48,986 nucleotides of DNA from a virus, in the IMG/VR virus record IMGVR_UViG_3300034523_000118, positions 1 through 48,986 of that record, one strand, 5' to 3'. The position numbers and the translations under genes were made by a program. How positions within the stretch are numbered: position 1 is the first letter of the stretch; each line of letters opens with the position of its first letter. Below are positions 14,575 through 22,463 of this stretch, one piece after another. Below the pieces are notes generated by a model. That model made no database searches. It was not told the origin of the DNA and saw only the letters and a program-made list of their open reading frames with translations.

Positions 14575-14599
14575 CATCCCCGGTCCTCACCCGTATCTT
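14571..14599 (+). promoter_or_regulatory. PR'-like late promoter
   Basis: A perfect TTGACA (14571-14576) overlaps the Q stop codon and is followed after 17 nt by TATCTT (14594-14599). The position immediately after Q and upstream of the terminators at 14934-14989 is that of the lambdoid late promoter. Confidence 0.7.
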
Positions 14600-14665
14600 T
14601 CGTGTTACTTTGCGGTAGGTGCGCGAGAGCAAAGCGCCTTAAAGGGTCTGTCGAAAGGAGTATCC

Positions 14666-14917
14666 ATGAGCATTGAGCTGCTTGTTAAGGGGATTCAGGA
14701 GCATAATGCTGCTGACCCTGACAAAGAGGTCGTCCAGATAGTGGTGAACCCAGACTACTGGCAGCAATTGACGGACTCCGGCCAGCTGGGTGATTACGTC
14801 CAGATTATGGCTACCAGTCCTGACGCTGTGCGTTTCGTGTTTCAAGGCATTCCGGTTGAGCCCAGCGAAGGCGTTAAGCGTTTTTCTTTCAAGACAGGCC
14901 CCCGCAAGCTGAACTAG
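14666..14917 (+). CDS. Small protein in the late leader, 83 aa
   Basis: The ATG has AAAGGAG 5 nt upstream. The peptide (MSIELLVKGIQEHNAADPDK, VVQIVVNPDYWQQLTDSGQL) is alpha/beta and not recognised. It is the only gene between the late promoter and the tandem terminators, so it would be made constitutively from the short PR' leader transcript, even without Q. That makes it a possible lysogen-expressed gene. Confidence 0.65.
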   Translation: MSIELLVKGIQEHNAADPDKEVVQIVVNPDYWQQLTDSGQLGDYVQIMATSPDAVRFVFQGIPVEPSEGVKRFSFKTGPRKLN

Positions 14918-14933
14918 ATTCCCTTTAGCGCAG

Positions 14934-14989
14934 ACCCGCCAATGGCGGGTTTCTGAATTTATGAGCCTCGGCACATGCCGGGGCTTTTT
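14934..14989 (+). terminator. Tandem terminators (tR'-like)
   Basis: First hairpin: ACCCGCC (14934-14940) with GGCGGGT (14944-14950), then TTCTG. Second: 10-bp stem 14964-14973 with 14976-14985, followed by TTTTT. They lie about 350 bp after the PR'-like promoter, as expected for sites read through only with Q. Confidence 0.8.
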
Positions 14990-15007
14990 CGTATCTGGAG
15001 AACGGAC

Positions 15008-15727
15008 ATGCAGAGCGCCGACTATGTGCCGGGGATATCCGGCTGGAAAATCCACGACAATGTTCGGCTCGTGATTAACGATGGCAATCGCCGGATTCAC
15101 GCTGAGGTGAAGATGATCACCACGGCAGGCCCGGGCCAGACCAACGATGAGGCTGCCCAGGCTATCCGCGATTTAGTCCGTGAAGCGAAGGGTCAGCATG
15201 CCTCCCGCGTTACCGCCATCCGCGGTACGATCACCAACGAGGCCAGCGCCAGGGTGAATGCAGACAACGCTCTGGCTACTCCTTTCGTTGTTGTCGATGG
15301 CCAGGTATTCATCTGCCAGGCAGCTATCGACAGTCTTCTGTACGTCAAAGATCCTGCCCGATTCAAGGTGAAGCTGAGCGTTAACGAGCAAGGGCAGTAC
15401 GTCGCTACCGGCATCGGCATTGGCGTTCAAGACGCTGAGCAACCGAAGCAGCCCAGCGTTAATGACCTCTTGGATCAGATCAAGGCTCAGATCAGCGAAG
15501 CGCAGCTGGCCACCGATCTGGAAAGCAGGATCGCACTGCTTGAGCAGGGCCAGGCCAAGCAGGGTGGCGAGAATCGAGCTGTCAATGACCGGCTGACCGT
15601 TGTTGAGCTTAATCGGGTAAGTCAAAAAGGCCTAGATGAGGCTGCCGCAGTTCTCACAGCCCAAAGGATCGATGCCCTGCAAGCTCAGATCGAAATCTTG
15701 CAGGGCAAGAGCGAAAGCAGGGGCTGA
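15008..15727 (+). CDS. Tail-tip J-like (DUF1983-like) small protein
   Basis: The 239-aa protein shares three short segments with the C-terminal part of the large J protein at 35397-43442: TNEASARVNADNALA versus QNEATARASAVSALS; TPFVVVDGQVFICQAAIDS versus SPFAVQGGQVFMNDAFIRD; and VKLSVNEQGQYVATGIGIGV versus IKVAVTQSGVYALGGIGVGI. The second and third segments are in reverse order relative to J. A coiled-coil C-terminus (about 165-239) follows. ATG chosen at 15008 after CTGGAGAACGGAC. It may be a minor fibre or tip protein, or a chaperone that mimics J. Sitting at the start of the late operon is unusual. Confidence 0.6.
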   Translation: MQSADYVPGISGWKIHDNVRLVINDGNRRIHAEVKMITTAGPGQTNDEAAQAIRDLVREAKGQHASRVTAIRGTITNEASARVNADNALATPFVVVDGQVFICQAAIDSLLYVKDPARFKVKLSVNEQGQYVATGIGIGVQDAEQPKQPSVNDLLDQIKAQISEAQLATDLESRIALLEQGQAKQGGENRAVNDRLTVVELNRVSQKGLDEAAAVLTAQRIDALQAQIEILQGKSESRG

Positions 15728-15728
15728 C

Positions 15729-15911
15729 TTACTCGCGGTTCTGGCTCCGAGCATGCTGAACCGCAGCGTCACTGATTTGATCAACTGTCATCTTTTCGTA
15801 CTGCGCCGCTGGTATCGGCAGTGTCACGCTAATGCTCAAAGAGTCATTAACCTTGACAACGGTAAACAAGCTGGCGGGGTGGAAGGTGATACTTTGGATT
15901 TCCGGTTTCAT
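15729..15911 (-). CDS. Antisense small protein, 60 aa
   Basis: A minus-strand frame begins at an ATG with GGAG about 9 nt upstream and ends back-to-back with the convergent gene stop at 15727. The peptide (MKPEIQSITFHPASLFTVVK, VNDSLSISVTLPIPAAQYEK) has natural-looking composition, unlike most antisense frames here. It runs against late transcription, so it would be expressed in the lysogen if it has a promoter. No family recognised. Confidence 0.55.
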   Translation of the reverse strand: MKPEIQSITFHPASLFTVVKVNDSLSISVTLPIPAAQYEKMTVDQISDAAVQHARSQNRE

Positions 15912-15961
15912 GCTGTGTTTCTCCATGGTTTGAGAGCCCCGAACCATAGCACGAAGCCACT

Positions 15962-15983
15962 ACCCGCCCTGTGCGGGTTTTTT
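15962..15983 (+). terminator. Terminator directly before the holin gene
   Basis: ACCCGC (15962-15967) pairs with GCGGGT (15973-15978), followed by T6. The holin ribosome-binding site (TGGAGC) starts 6 nt later, one of several hairpin, T-run and ribosome-binding-site units in the late operon. Confidence 0.8.
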
Positions 15984-16000
15984 ATTCATGGAGCATCCAT

Positions 16001-16375
16001 ATGGCCGAACCGAGTACCGGCGCCCTTGCAGTGACCGGCGTACTTGCCAGCGTCGGCCTGGGTGCTTTCTTCCCTGAACTGGACCTGGCCACCCTGGTGG
16101 GCGCGTTCGGCGGGGCTTTCTTCTACGTCGTGTACGCCAGAGACATTGGCATGCTTCGCCGCATTGGCTACCTGCTGGCCGGCTGGATCGGCGGCTACCT
16201 TGGCGCCGCTGAGATGTTGGGCAGGGCTTGGACGCAAACCGCAGGCTTCAGCGCCTTCGTGTGCGGCGTGCTCTGCGTCGTCACGTTCTCCGGCTTGCTG
16301 GAGTGGATGCAGACCGGGCAGATGCCCCGGTGGCTGCAATGGGTCTTCCGCCTGCGAGCCAGGAAGGAGGGTTGA
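16001..16375 (+). CDS. Putative holin, 124 aa
   Basis: The protein has three or four hydrophobic segments (LAVTGVLASVGLGAFFPELD, LVGAFGGAFFYVVYARDIGM, GYLLAGWIGGYLGAAEMLG, FSAFVCGVLCVVTFSGLLEW) and a basic C-terminal tail (RLRARKEG), the usual holin layout. Holins form inner-membrane lesions that release the endolysin. Start ATG 16001 after ATGGAGC. It is immediately followed by a second holin-like gene, so the pair may work as holin and antiholin. The endolysin and spanins lie about 29 kb downstream, an unusual separation. Confidence 0.7.
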   Translation: MAEPSTGALAVTGVLASVGLGAFFPELDLATLVGAFGGAFFYVVYARDIGMLRRIGYLLAGWIGGYLGAAEMLGRAWTQTAGFSAFVCGVLCVVTFSGLLEWMQTGQMPRWLQWVFRLRARKEG

Positions 16376-16657
16376 ATGGTTGCCGTTATCCAGGCCGCAC
16401 TGTGCGCCGTCATCTTCGTGATGATCGGCTTGCGCTACCGGCCATACCCCGATGCCCGCTACAAGCTGGGCGTATCCCTGATGGCCTGGGCTGCCTGCGC
16501 GGTGACCGGCATGCAGTGTGTCAGCCTCATCGGCCGCATGGTGCTCCATGACGAGTTCGCTGATGTGTCGTGGTTCAACACTGCGTTCTATCTTCTGGCC
16601 GCCATCCTGGTTTGCCGGGCCAAGGGGAACGTGGCCAAGATCGTGCGTGTTGACTGA
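16376..16657 (+). CDS. 3TM holin (Phage_holin_3-like)
   Basis: The 93-aa protein has three membrane segments (VAVIQAALCAVIFVMIGLRY, MAWAACAVTGMQCVSLIGRM, FNTAFYLLAAILVCRAKG) and ends with a basic motif GNVAKIV, as in the 3TM holin family of Pseudomonas and lambdoid phages. AGGAGG lies just before the ATG at 16376, directly after the previous stop. It is likely the main holin or its antiholin. Confidence 0.8.
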   Translation: MVAVIQAALCAVIFVMIGLRYRPYPDARYKLGVSLMAWAACAVTGMQCVSLIGRMVLHDEFADVSWFNTAFYLLAAILVCRAKGNVAKIVRVD

Positions 16658-16659
16658 CC

Positions 16660-16696
16660 CGCGCCACAAATTCGAGCTGCGCTGTTTCGTGGCGCG
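16660..16696. repeat. Stem-loop before the 16715 gene
   Basis: CGCGCCAC (16660-16667) pairs perfectly with GTGGCGCG (16689-16696) across a 21-nt loop. There is no T-run, so it may be an RNA-processing or stability element separating lysis and packaging mRNAs. Confidence 0.5.
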
Positions 16697-16714
16697 AACA
16701 GTTGAGGTAATCCC

Positions 16715-17011
16715 ATGACACTTGCTACTACCATCACCAGCGCGAACATCTCACAGCCGACTCAGCCGCGCATGACGCCAGAGCAGTTCGCCTACTGGCT
16801 CAACGGTTTCGCTGAGTTGAATGGTGGCGAGCGCCCAACGCCTGAGCAGTGGAAGTCCATCACTGAGCACTTGCAGGCGGTCTTCGTGAAGGTGACGCCG
16901 CAGTACGGCTTTCACGTCGGTGGCTCCGGCCCAGCCCAGGCCCAAGCCGTAACGAAGTTGACCACCAGGGTCGCGGACCAAGGCCAGCCTATCCCTAGCC
17001 TGATCTGCTGA
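16715..17011 (+). CDS. Conserved phage protein, 98 aa
   Basis: The central segment PEQFAYWLNGFAELNGGERP, then TPEQWKSITEHLQAVFVKVT, is a pattern common in small proteins near phage lysis and terminase genes. The N-terminus is Thr/Ser-rich. No known function. The ATG at 16715 is preceded by TTGAGGTAATCCC. Confidence 0.7.
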   Translation: MTLATTITSANISQPTQPRMTPEQFAYWLNGFAELNGGERPTPEQWKSITEHLQAVFVKVTPQYGFHVGGSGPAQAQAVTKLTTRVADQGQPIPSLIC

Positions 17012-17012
17012 C

Positions 17013-17237
17013 ATGACCAAGCCGCCTTTTACGCCCTGCAAGCTGTATATGGACGGCGCCGATGGCATCGCGGTTGGCGACTACATCACCACTGCTGCCG
17101 GTTCTGCCTACCTGGTGCAGACGCTGAGGGTGAGCCGCACCAGGCCAGAGCGAAAGCACATGGACTGCCTGCGCTGGCCGATCGCCGAGGTGCCGCCTGA
17201 TGCGCGGTGCTATCAGATGACTTGGTACAAGAGATGA
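17013..17237 (+). CDS. Hypothetical protein, 74 aa
   Basis: A small strand-rich protein (CKLYMDGADGIAVGDYITTA, AGSAYLVQTLRVSRTRPERK, ending YQMTWYKR). It starts 1 bp after the previous stop and is followed closely by another small gene, consistent with one operon. Not recognised. Confidence 0.6.
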   Translation: MTKPPFTPCKLYMDGADGIAVGDYITTAAGSAYLVQTLRVSRTRPERKHMDCLRWPIAEVPPDARCYQMTWYKR

Positions 17238-17248
17238 GGAGCACCGGC

Positions 17249-17407
17249 ATGGCTAGGGTGTATACAACGATCGTTTGCCGTCATCGCTGGTGGTTGAAGT
17301 ACTACCTGGCTGGCGTGCTGGCAATGGCGCAGGTCACAGGGTGCGATCCGAACCCTGGTCGGATCGCCTACTGGGTCGGTCGCGGCCTGAAGGTTGAGGT
17401 GCGCTGA
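17249..17407 (+). CDS. Small hydrophobic phage protein, 52 aa
   Basis: The ATG at 17249 is chosen because GAGGAG lies 7 nt upstream; an earlier in-frame ATG at 17234 overlaps that site. The peptide has CRHRWWLKYYLAGVLAMAQV, which could be a short amphipathic or membrane helix, and ends GRIAYWVGRGLKVEVR. Its stop overlaps the HNH gene start. Function unknown. Confidence 0.55.
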   Translation: MARVYTTIVCRHRWWLKYYLAGVLAMAQVTGCDPNPGRIAYWVGRGLKVEVR

Positions 17408-17745
17408 TGGCCAGGCTCAAGACGCTCGGTTCTCGCATCAAGGAGAGCGCAGGCTCACGGGTCAAGGTTGTCACACCCAGCAGCTGGCGAAGCGGCATGA
17501 CCAGCTCCCAGCGTGGCTATGACTATCGATGGCAGAAGGCGCGAGAGCAGTATCTGCGTGATAACCCGCTGTGCATCTACTGCGAGAGGAACGGTCGCAC
17601 AACTGCCGCCGGGATTGTCGACCACATCGTTGCTCACCGTGGAGACAAGGTTCTCTTCTGGGATCAGACCAACTGGCAGAGCCTCTGCAAGCTTTGCCAC
17701 GACTCCGTCAAGCAGGCCGAGGAGGCGGCGGGACTGGGTGGCTGA
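17407..17745 (+). CDS. HNH endonuclease (HK97 gp74-like)
   Basis: The 112-aa protein has the HNH fold: LCIYCERNGRTTAAGIVDHI (first CxxC and DH), VLFWDQTNWQSLCKLCHDSV (the asparagine, second CxxC and final His). In HK97-type phages an HNH protein encoded just before the terminase genes assists cleavage at cos. The same order, followed by a cos-like region, is seen here. The N-terminal basic region may bind DNA. Confidence 0.88.
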   Translation: MARLKTLGSRIKESAGSRVKVVTPSSWRSGMTSSQRGYDYRWQKAREQYLRDNPLCIYCERNGRTTAAGIVDHIVAHRGDKVLFWDQTNWQSLCKLCHDSVKQAEEAAGLGG

Positions 17746-17805
17746 GGCGTCAGCGGATCGTCGAAACCCGCGCACGGCGATGTAGAGGCATGCCAGTGAC
17801 GTGCC

Positions 17806-17904
17806 GCGAAAGGGGTAGGGGGGTCAAAAGCTTGGGATTCTCATCTAGCTAGACCGCCACCGACCCCACGTACAGATTTTTTTCCCCCACAGGATTTTTG
17901 TTAA
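17806..17904 (+). other. Candidate cos (packaging) site
   Basis: The gap between HNH and terS contains a G-rich stretch (17812-17823), the palindrome CTAGCTAG (17845-17852), a C-rich stretch near 17853-17868 and a T7C5 run at about 17878-17887. This order recalls cos regions of HK97-like phages with an HNH/terS arrangement. The exact nick positions cannot be read from sequence alone. 17746-17805 shows nothing else. Confidence 0.5.
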
Positions 17905-18450
17905 ATGGCTTTAACATCCCGCAAGCGCGCATTCATCGCTGCGCTGAGGGAAGGTGCGTCCAATCGGGACGCTGCCGTGGCGGCTGGCTATTCCGAGAAG
18001 ACAGCGTCTGCGGCGGGGTCTCGGCTGGTGAAGGACAAGGATGTGGCGGCTGAGTTACTCAAGCTCCGCGCCCTGGGCCTGATGCCGCCAGATGTTAAAG
18101 GCGATGTTAAAGCGCATGTTAAAGCCAAGCCCGCTGCGGAGCCCTCTGACCAGGCCGAGCAGGCGTCAGAATCGGCCCAGGTAACTGACGATGAACTGGA
18201 GCCAGAGCTTGCTGGTTTTGACCTGACCCAGGCGCTGCTGCACCGCGATCCGAAGGACTTCCTGCTCTCGGTGATGAACGACCTGGGCAGTGAGCCCAAG
18301 CTCCGAGTTGATGCAGCCAAGGCCCTGATGCCGTTCGTGCATCCGCGCAAAGGGGAGAGCGGCAAGAAAGACCAGGCCAAGGAGAAGGCCGCCGAGGCTG
18401 CCACCGGTAAGTTCGGCGCTCGGCGCGGTCCGCTGCGGTCGGTGAAATGA
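17905..18450 (+). CDS. terS: Terminase small subunit
   Basis: TerS recognises the packaging site and recruits the large subunit. The N-terminal HTH region (TSRKRAFIAALREGASNRDA, AVAAGYSEKTASAAGSRLVK) matches the Terminase_2 family pattern. A charged, low-complexity linker (about 60-100) includes the repeat VKGDVKAHVKAK, encoded by three 12-bp DNA repeats. The C-terminal helical part contains DLTQALLHRDPKDFLLSVMN. There is no strong ribosome-binding site before the ATG at 17905. Translation of terL is coupled by ATGA. 181 aa is in the usual range. Confidence 0.85.
   Translation: MALTSRKRAFIAALREGASNRDAAVAAGYSEKTASAAGSRLVKDKDVAAELLKLRALGLMPPDVKGDVKAHVKAKPAAEPSDQAEQASESAQVTDDELEPELAGFDLTQALLHRDPKDFLLSVMNDLGSEPKLRVDAAKALMPFVHPRKGESGKKDQAKEKAAEAATGKFGARRGPLRSVK
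18092..18124 (+). repeat. Three 12-bp-phased ATGTTAAAG repeats in terS
   Basis: ATGTTAAAG occurs at 18092-18100, 18104-18112 and 18116-18124, exactly 12 bp apart. The inverse CTTTAACAT occurs at 17909-17917, just after the terS start. The AT-rich GTT-AAA codons contrast with the GC-rich surroundings, hinting at a DNA-level role such as terminase binding. Confidence 0.7.
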
Positions 18451-20135
18451 TGAACTGGACAACCGCATGCCCCGACTGGGAGCAGCGCATCGTTGCGCGC
18501 CAGAGCCTAATTCCCTTCAAGCCGCTGTTCCCCACCGAAGCAGAAGAAGCTCTTGATGTATTTGGCGCGCTGCGCATGGTCGATGCCACCGGCAGTCCGC
18601 TGATGTCCGAGACCGTGCGCGACTGGGTTAACCAGTTCGTTGCGGCGATCTTCGGAGCTTACGATCCGGACGAAGGCCGGCGCCTCGTCAGCGAGTTCAT
18701 GCTGCTGATCAGCAAAAAGAACGGGAAGTCGACGATCGCTGCCGGGATCATGCTCACGGCACTGATCCTCAACTGGCGCCCATCCGGGGAGTTCATCATC
18801 CTGGCGCCCACCAAGGAGATCGCGGACAACTCCTACATCCCGATTCGCGACATGGTGCGAGCGGATGAGGAGCTCGATGCCTTGCTCAAGGTGCAAGACC
18901 ACCTGCGTACCGTGACCCATCGCCAGACCAACGCCACGCTCAAGGTGGTTGCCGCTGACAGCGAGACGGTGTCAGGCAAGAAAGCCATCGGCGTGTTTGT
19001 CGATGAGCTATGGGTGTTCGGCAAACGCGCTAACGCCGAAGCGATGCTACGAGAGGCCACCGGTGGCCTGGCGTCACGGCCTGAGGGCTTCATCATTTGG
19101 GCTACCACCCAGTCCGATGCTCCGCCGGCCGGTGTGTTCCGGCAAAAGCTGATGTACGCCCGTAAGGTTCGGGACGGTGAGATCGTCGACAAGTCCTTTC
19201 TGCCGGTGCTGTACGAGTTCCCGAAAGCGATGCTTGATGCTGGCGCGCACCGGGACTTCTCCAACGCCTACATCACCAACCCCAACCTGGGGCTGTCGGT
19301 TGACGAGCCGTTTATCGAGCGCGGCTATGCGCAGGCACAGCTGGATGGTGAGGAGTCGTTCCGGGGCTTCCTGGCGAAGCACCTCAACGTCGAGATCGGC
19401 CTAGCGCTGCTCTCGGATCGCTGGGCGGGTGCAGACTTTTGGGAGGTTCAGGCTTCCGAGCTATGTCGCACACTTGAGGATCTGATTGAACGCTGCGAGG
19501 TGATCGATATCGGCATCGACGGCGGCGGCTTGGATGACCTTTTGGGCTTGGCCGCGGTAGGGCGTGAGCAGGGAACCCGTCGCTGGTTGAGCTGGACCCA
19601 CGCCTGGGCTCACCCTTCGGTGCTTGAGCGGCGAAAAGCCGAAGCGCCACGTATCCGTGACTTCGCTAAGGATGGCCACCTGACCTTGGTGGAACGTATT
19701 GGCGATGACATCGAGGAGGTGGCTCAGCTGGTGGCGCAGGTCGAGCAGGCCGGTCTGCTGGACAAGGTTGGGCTGGACCCGGCCGGCGTCGGAGCGATTC
19801 TCGATGCGCTGGAGGCTGTGGGTATCCCGCGCGAAAAGATCGACGGCATCTCGCAGGGCTGGCGCCTGGGCGGGGCGATCAAGACCGCCGAGCGGAAACT
19901 GGCCGAGGGCACGCTGCTGCACGGTGGCCAGCCGATGATGGCCTGGTGCTGCGGCAACGCCAAAGTCGAACCCAAGGGCAACTCGATATTGATCACCAAA
20001 CAGGCCAGCGGCTCGGCAAAGATCGACCCATTGATGGCTCTTTTCAACGCTGTGACGCTTATGGCCCTCAATCCAGAGGGGCTGGGCGGCATGGAAAACT
20101 TCATGGCTGGCATCCGGGACCCACTGATCGCATGA
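18447..20135 (+). CDS. terL: Terminase large subunit (HK97-like)
   Basis: The 562-aa packaging motor and nuclease. The ATPase domain has the variant Walker A SKKNGKST (89-96) and Walker B IGVFVDEL (181-188). The C-terminal RNase H-like nuclease domain includes IDIGIDGGGLDDLLGLAAVG, with likely metal-binding aspartates. Length and motif order fit Terminase_1/HK97 gp2-type enzymes, usually associated with cos packaging. It overlaps terS as ATGA and the next small gene likewise. Confidence 0.93.
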   Translation: MMNWTTACPDWEQRIVARQSLIPFKPLFPTEAEEALDVFGALRMVDATGSPLMSETVRDWVNQFVAAIFGAYDPDEGRRLVSEFMLLISKKNGKSTIAAGIMLTALILNWRPSGEFIILAPTKEIADNSYIPIRDMVRADEELDALLKVQDHLRTVTHRQTNATLKVVAADSETVSGKKAIGVFVDELWVFGKRANAEAMLREATGGLASRPEGFIIWATTQSDAPPAGVFRQKLMYARKVRDGEIVDKSFLPVLYEFPKAMLDAGAHRDFSNAYITNPNLGLSVDEPFIERGYAQAQLDGEESFRGFLAKHLNVEIGLALLSDRWAGADFWEVQASELCRTLEDLIERCEVIDIGIDGGGLDDLLGLAAVGREQGTRRWLSWTHAWAHPSVLERRKAEAPRIRDFAKDGHLTLVERIGDDIEEVAQLVAQVEQAGLLDKVGLDPAGVGAILDALEAVGIPREKIDGISQGWRLGGAIKTAERKLAEGTLLHGGQPMMAWCCGNAKVEPKGNSILITKQASGSAKIDPLMALFNAVTLMALNPEGLGGMENFMAGIRDPLIA

Positions 20136-20293
20136 ACGCACTTCACATTTTCATCGCCTGCGCTCTGGTGGGTTTCTGCCTGGCATGTGCCGGGGTATGG
20201 ATTCTGGCTGGTACTGGCTGGGCCTTGCTCGCGGGGTCGCTGAGCCTCTTCTGTATCGCCGGCTTCCTTCGCCGAGGGCTGACCAGTGATTAA
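20132..20293 (+). CDS. Small two-TM membrane protein, 53 aa
   Basis: The ATG overlaps the terL stop (ATGA), and the end overlaps the portal start. The peptide is two hydrophobic segments (MNALHIFIACALVGFCLACA; GTGWALLAGSLSLFCIAGFL) with a basic end (RRGLTSD). Tiny membrane proteins between terL and portal occur in related phages; function unknown. Confidence 0.6.
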   Translation: MNALHIFIACALVGFCLACAGVWILAGTGWALLAGSLSLFCIAGFLRRGLTSD

Positions 20294-21596
20294 AACCCTA
20301 TCTCAGGCATTGGGCGCGGCAGCTACCAAGCCGTCGGCCAGCACGAGTGAATGGCTGGGCAAGAGCATAAAACTGTCGGACGGTGGCTTTTGGAGCGCCT
20401 TTCTGGGCTCTCAGTCTAGTAGTGGCAAGTCGGTCAGCGTGGACAAGGCGATGCGTCTTTCCACGGTGTGGGCCTGCGTCCGCATCATCTCTACCTCGGT
20501 GGCCGGCTTGCCGCTGAGCATCTACCGGCGGATGCCTGATGGCAGTCGCGAGAGTGCCCGGGACTTCCCGCTGTACGACGTGGTGCACACCAGTCCCAAC
20601 GAAGACATGGCTGCCTTCCATTTCTGGCAGGCAGTGGTTGCCTCGATGCTGTTGTGGGGCAATGCCTATTGCGAGATCCACCGCTCTGCAGGGCGCGTGA
20701 TTGCCCTGGACTTCCTGATGCCGTCTCGAATAGACCTTGAGTTCGATGATGATGACCGGATCAGATACTTCTTCAGGCCAAGAAAGGGCGCGCGCCGGGA
20801 GATCGAACGGCAGAACATGCTGCATATCCCAGCCTTTACCCTGGATGGTCGGGTTGGTCTTTCTGCTATTCGGTACGGTGCTGATGTGTTCGGCTCGGCG
20901 ATGTCGGCTGACGACGCGGCCAACAGCACCTTCCGCAACGGCATGATGCCCACGGTCGCATTCTCGGTGGACAAGACTCTGAACAAAGCTCAGCGCGTCG
21001 AGTTTCGAGAGTACGTGCAGACTATTTCCGGAGCATTGAATGCCGGCAAGAGCCCGGTGCTCGAGCAAGGCGTAAAGCCGGAGATGATTGGCATCAACCC
21101 CGCCGATGCGCAGCTGTTGGAGTCCAGAGGGCACAGCATTGAGGAGATTTGTCGATGGTTCGGCGTCCCGCCCTGGATGGTGATGAAGACCGACAAGGGA
21201 AGTAACTGGGGCACTGGACTGGAACAGCAGCAGATTGCATTCCTGACCTACTGCATCATGTCGTTCACGGCGCCGATTGAGCAATGCGTGAACAAGTGGT
21301 GCATGACGGCGGTAGATCGGATCAACTTCTATTCGGAATTCTCGCTTGAGGCGTTTCTGCGGGCCGACAGCTCCGGGCGCGCAGCCTATCTGAGTACCAT
21401 GGGCCAAAACGGCTACATGACCCGCAACGAGGGTCGGCGCAAGGAGAACCTGCCCAGTATGTCCGGAGGGGATGTGCTGACCGTGCAATCCAACCTGGTA
21501 CCCCTCGATCAACTTGGCAAGCAGAACGACGGACAAACCGCTCGCGACGCACTGAAAGCCTGGCTGCAGGAAACCGGCAGCAATCCTCTGGAGTAA
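20286..21596 (+). CDS. Portal protein (HK97 family)
   Basis: The dodecameric portal forms the head vertex through which DNA passes. The 436-aa protein has family features: STVWACVRIISTSVAGLPLS, FHFWQAVVASMLLWGNAYCE, and SIEEICRWFGVPPWMVMKTD in the stem/crown region. It starts with GTG at 20286, overlapping the membrane-protein gene by 8 bp. The order terL, portal, protease, capsid is the HK97 arrangement. Confidence 0.93.
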   Translation: MIKTLSQALGAAATKPSASTSEWLGKSIKLSDGGFWSAFLGSQSSSGKSVSVDKAMRLSTVWACVRIISTSVAGLPLSIYRRMPDGSRESARDFPLYDVVHTSPNEDMAAFHFWQAVVASMLLWGNAYCEIHRSAGRVIALDFLMPSRIDLEFDDDDRIRYFFRPRKGARREIERQNMLHIPAFTLDGRVGLSAIRYGADVFGSAMSADDAANSTFRNGMMPTVAFSVDKTLNKAQRVEFREYVQTISGALNAGKSPVLEQGVKPEMIGINPADAQLLESRGHSIEEICRWFGVPPWMVMKTDKGSNWGTGLEQQQIAFLTYCIMSFTAPIEQCVNKWCMTAVDRINFYSEFSLEAFLRADSSGRAAYLSTMGQNGYMTRNEGRRKENLPSMSGGDVLTVQSNLVPLDQLGKQNDGQTARDALKAWLQETGSNPLE

Positions 21597-21599
21597 CCC

Positions 21600-22463
21600 A
21601 TGAAACACAAGATCCAGTCTCGCGGCCTGCGCAGCGAGATGAGCCCGCGCGCGCTCGAAAAGTGGAATCCGGCAATCCAGGCGGCTGTCGAGAACACCTC
21701 AGACACCATCACCGTGTATGGCGTGATCGGCGAGGACTGGTACGGCGAGGGCGTGACCCTCAAGCGAATCGATGCTGCGCTTCGCTCTATCGGTGAAAAG
21801 GACGTGACGGTGTACATCAACTCGCCTGGCGGTGACATGTTCGAAGGCATCGCCATTTACAACCGTCTGAAGGAACACAGCCACAAGGTCACCACCAAAG
21901 TGCTCGGCATGGCAGCCAGCGCCGCATCGATCATCTACCTGGCCGGTAGCGATCGGCAGGTGGCCAGCAGCGCCTTCCTGATGATCCACAACTGCTGGAC
22001 GTTCCTCGCGGGCAACCGTCATTACCTGCGTGATGTGGCTGATGACATGCAGGAGTTCGATGCCGCGATGGCCGACCTCTACGCCGAAACCAGCGGCCAA
22101 GCTGTCGATGATATGGCCGAACTGATGGATGACGAGACCTTCATCCGCGGCAAGCGCGCTGTGGAGCTGGGCCTAGCCACCAGCGTCCTGTCGTCAACCG
22201 AGATCACCGAGCGCGAGACCGAAGACTCGGCGCAGAGCAATGCGCTCAAGGCCATGGACGTCGCGCTGGCCAAGGCCGGAATGCCCCGCTCAGAGCGCCG
22301 CGAACTGTTCGCCAATTTCAAGTCCGGTATGCCTCGCGCTACCGGCGGGGGCACGCATAACGCTGTCCCGACCGATAAGCCAAGCGCTGTCGCTCCCGAT
22401 CTGTCGGCTTCATTGGCCCAGGTCGCTGAAATCTCCAATCTTCTCAAAGGAACTTCGCGATGA
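21600..22463 (+). CDS. ClpP-like prohead protease
   Basis: The enzyme processes the capsid and scaffolding region during head maturation. The N-terminal 200 residues follow ClpP: ITVYGVIGEDWYGEG, VTVYINSPGGDMFEGIAIYN, the nucleophile Ser107 in GMAASAAS and His130 in FLMIHNCW. The C-terminal 80 residues are helical and may serve as scaffold. The ATG lies 3 bp after the portal stop, and its own stop overlaps the capsid start as ATGA. Confidence 0.92.
   Translation: MKHKIQSRGLRSEMSPRALEKWNPAIQAAVENTSDTITVYGVIGEDWYGEGVTLKRIDAALRSIGEKDVTVYINSPGGDMFEGIAIYNRLKEHSHKVTTKVLGMAASAASIIYLAGSDRQVASSAFLMIHNCWTFLAGNRHYLRDVADDMQEFDAAMADLYAETSGQAVDDMAELMDDETFIRGKRAVELGLATSVLSSTEITERETEDSAQSNALKAMDVALAKAGMPRSERRELFANFKSGMPRATGGGTHNAVPTDKPSAVAPDLSASLAQVAEISNLLKGTSR

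Noticed and set aside
20298-21608. A 436-codon minus-strand frame opposite the portal gene
   Set aside because: Exact shadow of the portal gene with no initiation signals.
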